NCBI RefSeq assembly: GCF_014203795.1
Contig: NZ_JACHJU010000001.1
Coordinates: 4,216,001-4,280,000 of the forward strand
DNA: 64,000 bases
Direction: 5' to 3'
Source: Streptosporangium album
GTDB lineage: Bacteria; Actinomycetota; Actinomycetes; Streptosporangiales; Streptosporangiaceae
Below the pieces are notes generated by a model. That model was not told where the DNA came from, made no database searches, and was given only the letters and a program-made list of their open reading frames with translations. The first letter of the stretch is position 1. Each line of letters opens with the position of its first letter. The position numbers and the translations under genes are program-made. This document shows, one piece after another, positions 36,425 through 46,183 of this stretch.

Positions 36425-38002
36425 CTACTGACAGGGGTCGGTCTTGCTGTCGACGACGTCGCCCTTGAAGGAGTCGGGGCTGGGGGCCCGGACCCCCTTC
36501 CAGTCGGCACCGACGACCAGCTGGACGACCGGTCCATCCAGAGGCGCGGTGGCCGGGATGGTCGGTGCGTAGTTCTCCACCGTGGCGGGCTTCACCTTGC
36601 CCGCGACGGGGACGAGTTTGTCGCCGGAGAGCCGGGCGGCCACCGCGTCGGCGTAGGCGGCCCCCTCGGCGTCCTTCTTGCCGTAGCGCAGCGCCGTGGT
36701 CGGCACGTTGCCGGTGGTGTTGCCCACCTGGGTCACCTTGAAGCCCTGTTCGGCCAGTTTCGCGGCCACCTCCTTGGCCCGGCCGAACGTGCCGGTGCCG
36801 TTGAAGACCTGGACCTGGACCTGCTCGTTCTTGACGGTCGGCTTGGCGGGGGCGTTGGGGGCCGGGCTGGCGGTCGGCTCGGTGTCGCTGCGGATCGACT
36901 CGAACAGGTTCTGGGCTTCGGGCTTCCAGACGACCCGGTTCTTGTCCTCGGGGTCCGGCATCCACGGGATGGTGACGGCCTTCAGGCCCTTGGCGGTGAG
37001 GGATTTCGCACTCTGGGCGATCTCCACCATGCGATCGACGCTGAGCTTGCTGTCGACCGTCATCGAGGAGGTGACGGCGTTCAGGAAACCGGTCAGCTTG
37101 CCGACGTCGGTCAGCAGGTCGGAGCTGGTGGCCTTCTTCATCACCTGCTGGAGGAAGACCTGCTGGCGCTTGATCCGGCTGATGTCGCTCCCGTCGCCGA
37201 GCGAGTAGCGGGCGCGGACGTAGGCGAGGGCAGTTTCACCTTTCACGACGTGTTTGCCCTTGGTCAGCTCCAGCTTGGCCTTCTTGTCCGACACGTCCTG
37301 GGGCAGGCAGATCTCGATGCCGTCCAGCGCGTCGACGATCCCCTTGAATCCGGAGAAGTCGACCTTGACGAAGTGGTTGAGGCGGATCTGGGTCAGCGCC
37401 TCGATCGTGTTCCAGGTGCAGGCGATGCCGCCGTCGTTGAAGGTCGCGTTGATCATCTTGGGGCCGGCGGGGACGATCGCCTTCGTCTTGGGGTTCTGAC
37501 AGGAGGGTGTCTGGACCACGGAGTCACGGGGGAAGCTCAGCAGCGTCGCCTTGTCGCGGTTCGGGGAGATGTGGAGCAGCATGATGGTGTCGGTCCGCTC
37601 GCCCGTGCCCTGCATGTGCTGGCCGTACTTCTTGTTCGCGTCGCCCTCGCGGCTGTCGGAGCCCACGACGAGCACGTTGAGCGCTCCGGTGTCCGGGGGG
37701 CGGTTGGCGCTGAGCTGTTTCGTGATGTCGTCACGTTTGATGTTGTCGTCGAGGCTGCGGTAGAGCTTGTAGGCCCCGAGGGTGCCGGCCACCAGGACGC
37801 AGGTCATCCCGACGCTGATCCAGCCGCCCACGCTCAGCCGTCCGGTCTTGCGGGCCGGCTCGCGGGGCGGCCTGTCGTACTCGACCGGATTCTCGGGGGG
37901 CTGCTGCCCCCCGTTCCCGCCCGCGCGCCGGGAGCCCCGGCGGCCGTGGCCGCCCGGCTCGGTCCGGCGGTCCCTCACGGCGACGTGCCGATGGTCGCTC
38001 AT
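36425..38002 (-). CDS. LytR-CpsA-Psr (LCP) family protein
   Basis: 525 residues: an Arg/Gly/Pro-rich cytosolic N-terminus, one transmembrane segment (about 58-78), the LCP domain (VLVVGSDSREG, GERTDTIMLL, LSFPRDSV, AYVRARYSLGDGSD) with conserved Asp/Arg residues, and a C-terminal LytR_C domain (QVQVQVFNGTGTFGRA, RYGKKD). It should ligate a lipid-linked polymer to peptidoglycan outside the cell. Paired Cys residues in the LCP domain (PSCQN and GIACTW) may form a disulfide. It is the second LCP protein in the window. This one sits with the GT-C, GT4 and flippase genes and probably serves their polysaccharide. Confidence 0.92.
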   Translation of the reverse strand: MSDHRHVAVRDRRTEPGGHGRRGSRRAGGNGGQQPPENPVEYDRPPREPARKTGRLSVGGWISVGMTCVLVAGTLGAYKLYRSLDDNIKRDDITKQLSANRPPDTGALNVLVVGSDSREGDANKKYGQHMQGTGERTDTIMLLHISPNRDKATLLSFPRDSVVQTPSCQNPKTKAIVPAGPKMINATFNDGGIACTWNTIEALTQIRLNHFVKVDFSGFKGIVDALDGIEICLPQDVSDKKAKLELTKGKHVVKGETALAYVRARYSLGDGSDISRIKRQQVFLQQVMKKATSSDLLTDVGKLTGFLNAVTSSMTVDSKLSVDRMVEIAQSAKSLTAKGLKAVTIPWMPDPEDKNRVVWKPEAQNLFESIRSDTEPTASPAPNAPAKPTVKNEQVQVQVFNGTGTFGRAKEVAAKLAEQGFKVTQVGNTTGNVPTTALRYGKKDAEGAAYADAVAARLSGDKLVPVAGKVKPATVENYAPTIPATAPLDGPVVQLVVGADWKGVRAPSPDSFKGDVVDSKTDPCQ

Positions 38003-38160
38003 GCGATCTCCTCGCCCGGCGGCAACATCAGGTGCTGTCTCAGCTCGCTCATTGCGCCCAAAGAGTAGGTCACGAGGTGAGCAGGGGACGCGATGATGAC
38101 GTGAACTTGGTCATGACTGCCCCTTTACAGGTCCCGTGATGATCCGAGCGCTCAGCATAC

Positions 38161-39579
38161 TCAAATACGGACATTTCTTGGAATGTTATGGAAAGAAGGT
38201 TTACCTGCCATAAACGCGGCGGCCAGACACGCGGCCGGTACGGCGGGCAGGACGTAGCGGTAGTCGAACTCCGCGACCGCCGGAGGCATGACGAGCAGCA
38301 CCACCGCGGTCGTCCACGGCAGCACCCACGCCGTGGAGTCCGGGCGCACCCGCCCGGCCCGGGCCGCCACCGGGCGGAACCGCCGGATGCCCGCCGCCGC
38401 CGGGGGGATGAGCAGGATCACCAGCACCGCCGCGCCGGGCAGCCACACGATGTCCTGGTAGGCCCGTATCCAGCCCGCGTACGGCTCGACGATCCGGGTG
38501 GCGATCGGTCCTCGCTGGTAGTGGCGCTCGGCCCACTCCGCGCCCACCGTGGCCGGGTAGCGGCCCGGAGGCGCCGGCGGCGTCGCGGGGAACTCGTAGT
38601 AGTCGTAGACCTCCTGGTCCGGATAGACCGGGCGGTTCAGCGGGAACGAGCGCGCCAGCTCGGAGAGCACCGAGCTCAGGTAGGCGAGCGGCTGGCGCTG
38701 GATGGCCAGCGACGCGAACCGCCCGGCCAGCGCGTCGTTCGCCTCGCTGAAGGTGATGCCGGGCAGCCTGACGAGCGGGGAATCGGGACTCCAGACATAC
38801 TCCTGGGCGGGGGGCCGTCGCTCGGGCGGGCGGGGGTCGCAGAGCACCGCCAGATCCGCGGGAGGCCGCATCACCGCGCAGTCGGCGAACGTCATCGTCT
38901 TGGCGTAGAGGAAGACGCCGTTGGCTCCCACGATGCCGACCCGGCCGGTGGTCGCGTAGAACCAGGCTCCGTAACCCAGGATCGGCAGCGCCGCCGCGGC
39001 CAGCATCACCCCGGCCATGAGCACCCGGCCCCGCATCCGGTAGATCAGCCAGCACGCGAAGATCGCGACCAGCGGCAGCCCCACGGTCCTCGTCAGTGTC
39101 GCGGCCGCGACCAGCAGCCCGATCCCGCATGCCGTACGCCACCCGGTGGCCCGGGAGAGGGCGAGGCAGACCGCCGACATCACCAGCGCGGCGAACAGGG
39201 TGTCGGAGACCAGCAGGTGCTCCAGCTCGATCTGGTAGGCGTCCAGAAGGGAGGGGACGGAGGCGAGCACCGCGGCCCAGCCGGGGACGCCCAGCCGCCG
39301 GGCGGTGAAGTAGACGAGCACGCCGATCAGGAGTCCCAGCAGATGCTGGACCAGCGCGACGAGGGCGAAGCTGTGAAACGGTTCGAGCAGTCGCAGGAAC
39401 ATCGAGTAGCCGGCCGGCCGGACCAGGTCGGGCCGGGGCCTCAGCGCGGTGACGACGTAGGTGTAGGAGTCGGGGAACCAGAGCGCGGGGCGGTAGCCGA
39501 GCATGGTGACCGCCCGCAGGACGACCCCGAGACTCAGAACCCCCAGGAACCATCGGTGCTCCCGAGCCCAGCCGACCAC
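38161..39579 (-). CDS. Integral membrane GT-C-type glycosyltransferase (GT39-like)
   Basis: 472 residues, about ten transmembrane helices. The first periplasmic loop has the acidic pair expected for GT-C enzymes (LWFPDSYTYV), then RPAGYSMFLRLLEPF, typical of GT39/ArnT-like proteins that use polyprenyl-phosphate sugars as donors. A large extracytoplasmic loop lies about 225-345. GTG start. Divergent from the next membrane protein with a 105-bp shared promoter region. A role in adding a sugar to an exported polymer is inferred. Confidence 0.8.
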   Translation of the reverse strand: MVGWAREHRWFLGVLSLGVVLRAVTMLGYRPALWFPDSYTYVVTALRPRPDLVRPAGYSMFLRLLEPFHSFALVALVQHLLGLLIGVLVYFTARRLGVPGWAAVLASVPSLLDAYQIELEHLLVSDTLFAALVMSAVCLALSRATGWRTACGIGLLVAAATLTRTVGLPLVAIFACWLIYRMRGRVLMAGVMLAAAALPILGYGAWFYATTGRVGIVGANGVFLYAKTMTFADCAVMRPPADLAVLCDPRPPERRPPAQEYVWSPDSPLVRLPGITFSEANDALAGRFASLAIQRQPLAYLSSVLSELARSFPLNRPVYPDQEVYDYYEFPATPPAPPGRYPATVGAEWAERHYQRGPIATRIVEPYAGWIRAYQDIVWLPGAAVLVILLIPPAAAGIRRFRPVAARAGRVRPDSTAWVLPWTTAVVLLVMPPAVAEFDYRYVLPAVPAACLAAAFMAGKPSFHNIPRNVRI

Positions 39580-39684
39580 GTGCCGCCCCCTTCGCGCGCT
39601 GCGCGTACGCTACCGGCTTTCCCGCAGCCGGTGCGCGCGTGCCCGTCGCCCTCGCCGGAGGCTGCCACTACGCTCGGGTCAGCT

Positions 39685-41841
39685 ATGTGGACCATCTGGA
39701 TGGATCACGCGCGGAGGCCCACGGCGGGCAGGGTGCTCGCCGTGCTGTCGGTCGTGCCCGCGCTCGTGCTGGCGGGCTGGCTGCTGGCGGGGCTGTCGCT
39801 GCTGCTGTTCGGCTGGTTCCGGCCGCTCGCCGCCCTGCCGCTGGGCCTGGTGATCGCGGCCGTCCTGTGCCGGTACGGCCTGCGCCGCCTGCCCGAGACC
39901 GTCGAGGCCACCGCCTGGCAGACGTCCGGGGTCGTGGCCGTGGCCCTGGCCTCAGGGATCTTCAACGGTCTGCTCCACAGCGAGCAGCTCATCGTCCGCC
40001 GAGACCCCGCCACCTACGCGCAGTACGCCCTCTGGCTGGCCGGGCACGGCTCGTTGCCGATCCCGTACCAGCAGGCGGCCTTCGGCGGGCCGGATTCCGC
40101 GCTGCGCTTCGACAGCGCGGGCTTCTACAACTCCGGCGGCGCGATCGTGCCCCAGTTCATGCCGGGCGCGCCGCTCATCGACGCGCTGGGCCACTGGGTG
40201 GGCGGTCTGTCCGGGCTTCTGCTGGTGCCGCCGGTGCTGGGGGCTCTGGCGGTGCTCGTCCTGGCGGGGGTCGTGGCCCGGATGGTCGGCGCCCGGTGGG
40301 CCCCGCTCGCCGCGCTCGTGTTCGCGGTCAGCCTCCCGATCCTCTACACCTCGCGCACCACCTTCAGCGAGATCCCCTCCATGATCCTGCTCTTCGGCGG
40401 TCTGGCCCTGCTCCACGATGCCCAGGTCAGGCTCCGCTCCGGCACCACGGGTCTCGGCTACCTGCCGTCCGCGCCCTCCGCCGAGCAGCCGGGACGGATC
40501 CGCCGGGCCCAGTCGGACGGCGCGGTGATCGGGGCGGAGCTGGCCGGCCTGGTGTTCGGGCTGGCCGTCCTGGTCAGGATCGACGGCCTGCGCGACGTGC
40601 TGCCCGTGCTCGTCTACGCCGGGCTGCTGATCGCCATGCGCCAGGTCGGCACCCGTGACGAGGGGCGGCTCGGCGTCCCGCTGCTGTTCGGGCTGGCGGC
40701 GGGGGTGGGGACGGGGGTCGCGGCCGGATACATCCTGTCCCGGCCCTACCTGAACTACCTCTCCGGATCGTTTGTGCCACTGCTGGCCATCTGTGGCGTG
40801 GTGCTGGTCCTCACCCTGGTCGTCGCGCTCCTGGCCCCGAGGCTCGTGGTGCTCTTCCGGCGGGTCAGGAGGATCCGGCGGCTGCCCGAGATCGCCGGCG
40901 GCCTGGTGGCGCTGGCCGTGGTGTCCTTCGCGGCCCGGCCGCTGCTGCAGGTGGTCACCCGGCTGCCGACGACGCGGGACGACCGGCTGAACTTCGAGTT
41001 CATCGAGAGGACCCAGCAGGCCAACGGGCTGCCGATCGACGGCTCCCGGCTCTACTACGAGGACTCGCTGTACTGGGTGATCTGGTACGTCGGCGTCCCC
41101 GTGGTGGTGCTGGCCACGCTGGCCGCGGCGCTGCTCACCCGCAGGATGGTCCGGGGCAGGGGCTTCGGCTGGCTGCTGCCGCTGGCCGTCATCGGCTGGA
41201 CCACGGTCACCACGCTCTACCGGCCGGGCATCACCCCCGACCACCCGTGGGCCGACAGGCGGCTGGTCCCCGTCGTCATCCCCGGCCTCATCCTGCTCGC
41301 CTTCTGGGGGCTGCGCTGGGTGCGGGAGAAGGCCCGCCGGATGGGATACGGCCGGGCCGTCCAGAACGGCCTCGCCGCCTCCGGCGCGGTGCTCCTGCTC
41401 GTCCCCGCGGTGATCACCTCCGTCGGGACGGCCCTCACCCCCATCGAGCCCGGCGAACGCGCGGCGGTCGAGGCGATGTGCGCGGCCCTGCCGGAGCGGG
41501 CCTCGGTGCTGATCGTGGAGCGGGTCACCGGCGAGCGGTTCACCCAGGTCGTCCGGGGCACCTGCGGCGTCCCCACCGCCCGCGTCGTCTTCGGCCCGGG
41601 CGCGGACGTCCCCGCCTCGTCCGACGTCACCCGCCTGATCGACCGGACCCGGGCGGGAGGCCGCGTCCCGGTCCTGCTCGCAGCCAAGGCCGGCCAGCTC
41701 TCCCGGTACGGCCCGGCGGTCCAGGTGATGAAGCTCCGCACCCGCCAGGACGAGAGGTCGCTCACCGGCCCCCCCGACGGCACCTGGTCCCTGTCCATGG
41801 ACGTCTGGATGGCCGTCCCACCCGCGGACGCGGGTCCCTGA
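39685..41841 (+). CDS. Large polytopic membrane protein, GT-C-like
   Basis: 718 residues starting at ATG 39685 (a second ATG follows five codons later). About 12-13 hydrophobic helices, with an early extracytoplasmic loop containing VRRDPATYAQYALWLAGHG and a FDSAGFY/FMPGAPL segment, which fits the GT-C layout with an acidic residue after the first helices. The C-terminal 150 residues form a soluble domain (AVEAMCAALPERASVLIVERV). Function is not recognised beyond the family-level guess that it transfers a polyprenyl-phosphate-linked sugar. A 243-bp gap to the next gene shows no coding sequence I can support. Confidence 0.72.
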   Translation: MWTIWMDHARRPTAGRVLAVLSVVPALVLAGWLLAGLSLLLFGWFRPLAALPLGLVIAAVLCRYGLRRLPETVEATAWQTSGVVAVALASGIFNGLLHSEQLIVRRDPATYAQYALWLAGHGSLPIPYQQAAFGGPDSALRFDSAGFYNSGGAIVPQFMPGAPLIDALGHWVGGLSGLLLVPPVLGALAVLVLAGVVARMVGARWAPLAALVFAVSLPILYTSRTTFSEIPSMILLFGGLALLHDAQVRLRSGTTGLGYLPSAPSAEQPGRIRRAQSDGAVIGAELAGLVFGLAVLVRIDGLRDVLPVLVYAGLLIAMRQVGTRDEGRLGVPLLFGLAAGVGTGVAAGYILSRPYLNYLSGSFVPLLAICGVVLVLTLVVALLAPRLVVLFRRVRRIRRLPEIAGGLVALAVVSFAARPLLQVVTRLPTTRDDRLNFEFIERTQQANGLPIDGSRLYYEDSLYWVIWYVGVPVVVLATLAAALLTRRMVRGRGFGWLLPLAVIGWTTVTTLYRPGITPDHPWADRRLVPVVIPGLILLAFWGLRWVREKARRMGYGRAVQNGLAASGAVLLLVPAVITSVGTALTPIEPGERAAVEAMCAALPERASVLIVERVTGERFTQVVRGTCGVPTARVVFGPGADVPASSDVTRLIDRTRAGGRVPVLLAAKAGQLSRYGPAVQVMKLRTRQDERSLTGPPDGTWSLSMDVWMAVPPADAGP

Positions 41842-42084
41842 GAGCCACGGGGATCGTCATGTCACCGAGCCGTTGCCGCCTGGGCGTCCTCAATCCGGCC
41901 GGAGGAGTGATCTCCCCGGTTCCGCGTCGGGGCCGCCGGGGACCCGGCGCTCCGCACGGCCTGCGGGCCGTTTCCGGCGGCCTGGGAATCTCGCCTGTTC
42001 AGGGGCGGCACATCGGGCCGCGTGACCGTCTGGAGGGGGTGATGTGCGTCCGGGTCTTGACTGGGCAGAGTATCCTCGCCGGAC

Positions 42085-43014
42085 GTGAGCACGCCCGAGA
42101 TATCCGAGAGTGGACCAGCTGTGGACGCAACGCCGTACGTCACGATCGTTCTGCCCTGTTACAACGAGCAGGACCACGTCATCGACGAGGTCGAGCGCAT
42201 CTCCGAGGCCATGGACCGCAGCGGCTACACCTACGAGCTCGTGGCCGTCGACGACTGTTCCACCGATCAGACGCTGGCCAGGCTGCAGGAGGCCGCCCCG
42301 CGCTTCCCGCACATGCGGATCAGGGCCTTCCACCGCAACGGCGGGTCGGGCACGGTGCGCAGGATCGGCACGCAGGAGGCGCGCGGCGAGATCGTCGTGT
42401 GGACCGACGCGGACATGACGTATCCCAACGAGCGCATCCCCGAGCTGATCGAGATCCTGGAGAAGGACCCCACGGTCGACCAGGTCGTGGGCGCGCGGAC
42501 CACCGAGGAGGGCTCGCACAAGTTTCTGCGGGTGCCGGCCAAGTGGTTCATCCGCAAGGTGGCCGAGCGGCTGGCCGGGCAGAAGATCCCCGACCTCAAC
42601 AGCGGGCTGCGGGCGTTCCGCAAGTCGGTGGCCAGGCCCTACCTGCGGCTGCTGCCCCCTGGGTTCTCCTGCGTCACCACGATCACCCTGTCGTTCCTGT
42701 CCAACCAGCACGACGTCTACTACCTGCCGATCGGATACAGCAAGCGGGCCGGTAAGTCCAAGTTCAGCTTCGTCTCCGACGCCTACCGCTACATCCTGCA
42801 GGTGCTGCGGATGGTCATGTACTTCAACCCGCTCAAGGTCCTCATGCCGCCGGCCATCTGGCTGATCTGCATCGGTATGGCCAAGGGGGTCTACGACAAC
42901 GTCAAGTCGCCCTTCTACCTGGCCAGCAACACCGTCGTGATCTTCATCTCCGGCCTGCTCATCGGGTCGCTGGCGCTGCTCGCCGACCTCATCGTGCGTT
43001 CCCGGAGCGAGTAG
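42085..43014 (+). CDS. GT2 polyprenyl-phosphate glycosyltransferase (DPM1/GtrB-like)
   Basis: 309 residues. GT-A domain with VTIVLPCYNEQDHV, VAVDDCSTDQT and WTDADMTYPNERI, as in dolichol-phosphate mannose synthase relatives, followed by two C-terminal transmembrane helices (about 245-265 and 280-302). Such enzymes load a hexose from a nucleotide sugar onto undecaprenyl phosphate, giving the donor that GT-C enzymes use outside. That fits the GT-C-like genes next door and the mannose-1-phosphate-type nucleotidyltransferase downstream. GTG start. Three bases separate it from the following GT4 gene. Confidence 0.87.
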   Translation: MSTPEISESGPAVDATPYVTIVLPCYNEQDHVIDEVERISEAMDRSGYTYELVAVDDCSTDQTLARLQEAAPRFPHMRIRAFHRNGGSGTVRRIGTQEARGEIVVWTDADMTYPNERIPELIEILEKDPTVDQVVGARTTEEGSHKFLRVPAKWFIRKVAERLAGQKIPDLNSGLRAFRKSVARPYLRLLPPGFSCVTTITLSFLSNQHDVYYLPIGYSKRAGKSKFSFVSDAYRYILQVLRMVMYFNPLKVLMPPAIWLICIGMAKGVYDNVKSPFYLASNTVVIFISGLLIGSLALLADLIVRSRSE

Positions 43015-43017
43015 GCG

Positions 43018-44085
43018 ATGCGGATCGCGATCGTCGGGCCGACCCATCCCTACAAGGGCGGCGGGGCCGCGCACACCACCGAGCTGGCCCACCGGCTGCG
43101 CGCCGCCGGGCACGACGTGGTGATCGAGTCGTGGAAGGCGCAGTACCCCTCCTTCCTCTATCCCGGTCAGCAGACCGTCGACACCCCCGACGGCGCCCCG
43201 TTCCCGAACGTCCGCCGCGTCCTCGACTGGCGTCGCCCGGACGGCTGGATCCGCTGCGGGCGGCGGCTCGCGAGCGCCGACCTGGTGATCCTCACGGTGC
43301 TGAGCCCGGTGCAGGTCCCTCCCTACCTGGGCATCCTTTACGGCCTGCGCCGCCGGACCCGGGTCGTCGCGCTCTGCCACAACGTGCTGCCCCACGAGCG
43401 CAAGCCCTACGACGCCCCGCTGATGAAGGCGCTGCTGCGCCGGGTGGACGGGGTACTGGTCCACTCCGAGCCGCAGGCCGCACTGGCCCGCGGGCTCGGG
43501 CCCGCCCCGGTGACGACGGCCGAGATGGCGCCGCACCTGCCGGTCAAGGCCATCCGGCGGGGCGAGGTGGCGGAGGTGGCGGACCGGCTGCTGTTCTTCG
43601 GCCTGGTCCGGCCGTACAAGGGACTCGACCTGCTGATCCGCGCGCTGCCCGAGGGCGTCTCCCTGCGGGTCGCGGGGGAGTTCTGGGGCGGACTGGAGGA
43701 GACCAGGGCGCTGGTCGCCGGGCTCGGCCTGACCGACCGGGTGGAGCTGCGGCCGGGTTACGTGGCCGACGTCGACGTGCCGGGGCTGTTCGCCGACGTG
43801 GACGCCCTGGTCCTGCCCTATCGGAGCGGGACGGCCAGCCAGCAGGTGTGGTTCGGTCACGAGCACGGCGTGCCGGTGATCGCCAGCCGGGTGGGGACGC
43901 TCGGCGACCACGTCACCGACGGGGTGGACGGCCTGCTCGTCGAGCCCGGCTCGGTGGAGAGCCTGCGCGCCGCGCTGACCGCGTTCTACCGGCCGGGCGA
44001 GCCCGAACGGCTCCGCGCGGGGGTCAAGGCCGTCGACCCCGACCCCTACTGGGCCACCTACCTCAAGGCCCTGGTCGCGGACTGA
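43018..44085 (+). CDS. GT4-family glycosyltransferase
   Basis: 355 residues with a GT-B fold: N-terminal MRIAIVGPTHPYKGGGAAHT with a Gly-rich loop, LCHNVLPHE in the first domain, LLFFGLVRPYKGLDLLI at the start of the second, and GTASQQVWFGHEHGVPVIAS as the donor-binding end. Cytosolic and membrane-associated by analogy to PimA-type enzymes. Only three bases from the GtrB-like gene, so co-transcribed. The flippase gene downstream is convergent. Confidence 0.88.
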   Translation: MRIAIVGPTHPYKGGGAAHTTELAHRLRAAGHDVVIESWKAQYPSFLYPGQQTVDTPDGAPFPNVRRVLDWRRPDGWIRCGRRLASADLVILTVLSPVQVPPYLGILYGLRRRTRVVALCHNVLPHERKPYDAPLMKALLRRVDGVLVHSEPQAALARGLGPAPVTTAEMAPHLPVKAIRRGEVAEVADRLLFFGLVRPYKGLDLLIRALPEGVSLRVAGEFWGGLEETRALVAGLGLTDRVELRPGYVADVDVPGLFADVDALVLPYRSGTASQQVWFGHEHGVPVIASRVGTLGDHVTDGVDGLLVEPGSVESLRAALTAFYRPGEPERLRAGVKAVDPDPYWATYLKALVAD

Positions 44086-44161
44086 AACCCCGTCCGGGGC
44101 CGGCGCGGGGGAAGGCCCACATGGCTCCTTCCGGCGGTGCGGGCCAGGCCGGAGGAGGACG

Positions 44162-45154
44162 TCAAACCGAAGGGCTCTGATCGGCGGGGGCCGGGACGGG
44201 CACGTCCGCGGCGGGCCGCCGCTTCCGGCCCCAGAGGTAGCCGATCCCGGCCCAGGCCAGGTCGGTGAGGGTGAAGGCCAGCCGGGAGACCAGGGCGACG
44301 ACGACGACGGCGGCGGACGCGGCGCTCGGGACCCCGAGCCCGTGTGTCCCCTCGCCCAGCCCCGACATGAGGGCTCCGGCCATCGCGGCCTCGCGCACGC
44401 CCACCCCCGCCGGGACGACCGCGATCAGCAGGCCGGTGGCCCAGGCGACGGCGTAGGCTCCGGCGCCGAGCAGGTAGAGCGAGAAGTCGCCGGTCATGTC
44501 GCCCAGGACGAGCCAGGCGTGCAGGCCGTAGACCAGCCAGCCCAGGAGCGTCCAGGCGACGGCGGCGAGCAGCGCGCGGCCGGGCAGCACCCGCTCGACG
44601 GGCTCCTTGCGGGCGATCCGCAGCGCCAGGTTCAGTCCCCACGTCAGGACCTTCGGGTGCAGGCACACGATGATCACCGGGATGACCAGGGCGAAGTACC
44701 ACATCCGCTCGGCCATCGACCGGGCGGTGAACGGTAGCGTGGCGGCGGCGAGGCCGACCGCGCAGCCAAGCGAGATCAGCAGGGCCAGGGAGGTGGCGCT
44801 GAAGGTGCGCCGGGGCGGGCAGCCGTGGTCGCGGCCCAGCTCCATCATCGCGGCGTAGGCCCAGACCGATCCCGGGACGTACTTGCCGAGCTGTCCGACG
44901 AACAGCACGCGCGCGGCCACCCGCAGCGGCAGCGGCGATCCGAGGCCGGCGACCACCCGCTGCCAGGCGACGAGCATGCATCCCGCCCCGGCCATCACCG
45001 CCGCCCAGGCCCCGGCGACCGACCACCACGACAGCTCGGAGAGCGCGGAGCGGGTCGCGTCCCAGTTCCTCGCCAGGCCGTAGGCCAGAAAACCGACGGC
45101 GAGGAGGGCGAGGAGCACCCGGAGCAGGCGGCTTGCCCGCAGGCGGCTCAGCAT
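44162..45154 (-). CDS. Flippase-like membrane protein (LPG synthase TM region family), copy 1
   Basis: 330 residues, about eight transmembrane helices, of the lysylphosphatidylglycerol synthase transmembrane/UPF0104 family. Motifs: FVGQLGKYVPGSVW (about 88-101) and VVPAGVGVREAAMAG. There is no aminoacyl-transfer domain, so it is not an MprF enzyme; members are often suggested to translocate lipids or lipid-linked sugars. ATG 45154 is used. A paralogue with the same motifs lies at 46180-47106. Both sit among glycosyltransferases, so movement of a lipid-linked intermediate is plausible but unproven. Confidence 0.82.
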   Translation of the reverse strand: MLSRLRASRLLRVLLALLAVGFLAYGLARNWDATRSALSELSWWSVAGAWAAVMAGAGCMLVAWQRVVAGLGSPLPLRVAARVLFVGQLGKYVPGSVWAYAAMMELGRDHGCPPRRTFSATSLALLISLGCAVGLAAATLPFTARSMAERMWYFALVIPVIIVCLHPKVLTWGLNLALRIARKEPVERVLPGRALLAAVAWTLLGWLVYGLHAWLVLGDMTGDFSLYLLGAGAYAVAWATGLLIAVVPAGVGVREAAMAGALMSGLGEGTHGLGVPSAASAAVVVVALVSRLAFTLTDLAWAGIGYLWGRKRRPAADVPVPAPADQSPSV

Positions 45155-45283
45155 CCGCCCAGGGTATGACGCGGGCCTTACTCGGCGGTAGGGTCCCGGC
45201 TCGCCGGTACGCTTGGGCGGCGTACCAGGCGTACCAGGCGGACCCGCCGCGGTGAGCGCGGGGCTCCCGCACACGTCTCCGGC

Positions 45284-46183
45284 ATGACGGACCGTGCGGG
45301 ACGGGCGGTCCGCGCGGCGAACGAGGGAGTGGCAGGCGAGGCTATGGGCACGAAACGGGTGGCGCAGCTGGCGTACTCCGAGTTCCAGGCGGCGATGCTC
45401 GACGAGGCGAAGCGCCGTCGCAAGGCCGCGAAGATCGTGGCGGTGCTCGGCCACTTCCTCGGCCGCGACAAGGACGTCCTCGACGGCCTGACGGTCGCCG
45501 ACATCGGCTGCTCGGCCGGGTTCATCGCCGACGAGCTCGCCGCCGCGGGCGCGAGGCGGACCTTCGGCGTGGACATCGACGTGCCCGGCCTGCGCAAGGC
45601 GGCCGAGCGGTTCGGCGAGCGGGTCGAGTTCCTGTGCGCCGACGGCACCGCGCTGCCCTTCCCCGACGGCTCCGTCGACGTTCTGGTCTTCAACCACATC
45701 TACGAGCACGTGGTGGACCCCGACGCGATCATGGCCGAGATGCGCCGGGTGCTCGCCGACGACGGCGTGCTCTACCTCGGGCTGGGCAACCGGCTCGGGG
45801 TGATGGAGCCGCACTACAAGCTGCCGTTCCTGTCCTACCTGCCGCCCGCGCTGGCCGACCGCTACGTCCGGCTGTCCGGCCGCGCCGACAGCTACTACGA
45901 GCGTTACCGGACCCGGCGGGGCCTGCGCAGGATGGTGCGGGGCCTGCGGGTGTGGGACTACACCTTCCCGGTGCTCGCCACCCCGGCGGCGTTCGCCGGC
46001 TCCGAGCTGTTCGGCGGCGTGGCCGGCCGCGTGGCCGGGGGCGTGCTGGCCCGGCTGCCCCGCGTCGTCCTGCGCGGACTGCTGCCGGTGGTGCCGACCT
46101 ACCTGTGGGTGGCCACCAAGAGCGCCCGCCGCCCGGCCGGGGCGTCCCTGCCCCAGCCGCCCGATCCGGTCCGCCCCCTGTGA
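45284..46183 (+). CDS. SAM-dependent methyltransferase, class I
   Basis: 299 residues from ATG 45284; ATG 45344 (MGTKRV), nearer the conserved part, is an alternative. Rossmann methyltransferase with motif I in VADIGCSAGFIADEL, an acidic VDIDVPGL, then FNHIYEHVVDPDAIMAEM, typical of Methyltransf_11. The C-terminal 100 residues are hydrophobic-basic and may bind membrane lipids. The substrate is unknown, but position between two flippase-like genes and its GTGA overlap with the second suggest it methylates a lipid-linked sugar. Confidence 0.85.
   Translation: MTDRAGRAVRAANEGVAGEAMGTKRVAQLAYSEFQAAMLDEAKRRRKAAKIVAVLGHFLGRDKDVLDGLTVADIGCSAGFIADELAAAGARRTFGVDIDVPGLRKAAERFGERVEFLCADGTALPFPDGSVDVLVFNHIYEHVVDPDAIMAEMRRVLADDGVLYLGLGNRLGVMEPHYKLPFLSYLPPALADRYVRLSGRADSYYERYRTRRGLRRMVRGLRVWDYTFPVLATPAAFAGSELFGGVAGRVAGGVLARLPRVVLRGLLPVVPTYLWVATKSARRPAGASLPQPPDPVRPL

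Noticed and set aside
39952-41244. 430-codon minus-strand frame inside the GT-C-like gene
   Set aside because: Antisense to a protein with regular transmembrane helices; the translation is a run of charged low-complexity residues.
44162-45154. MprF-type lysylphosphatidylglycerol synthase
   Set aside because: Only the transmembrane domain family is present; the aminoacyl-tRNA-dependent C-terminal domain is absent in both copies.
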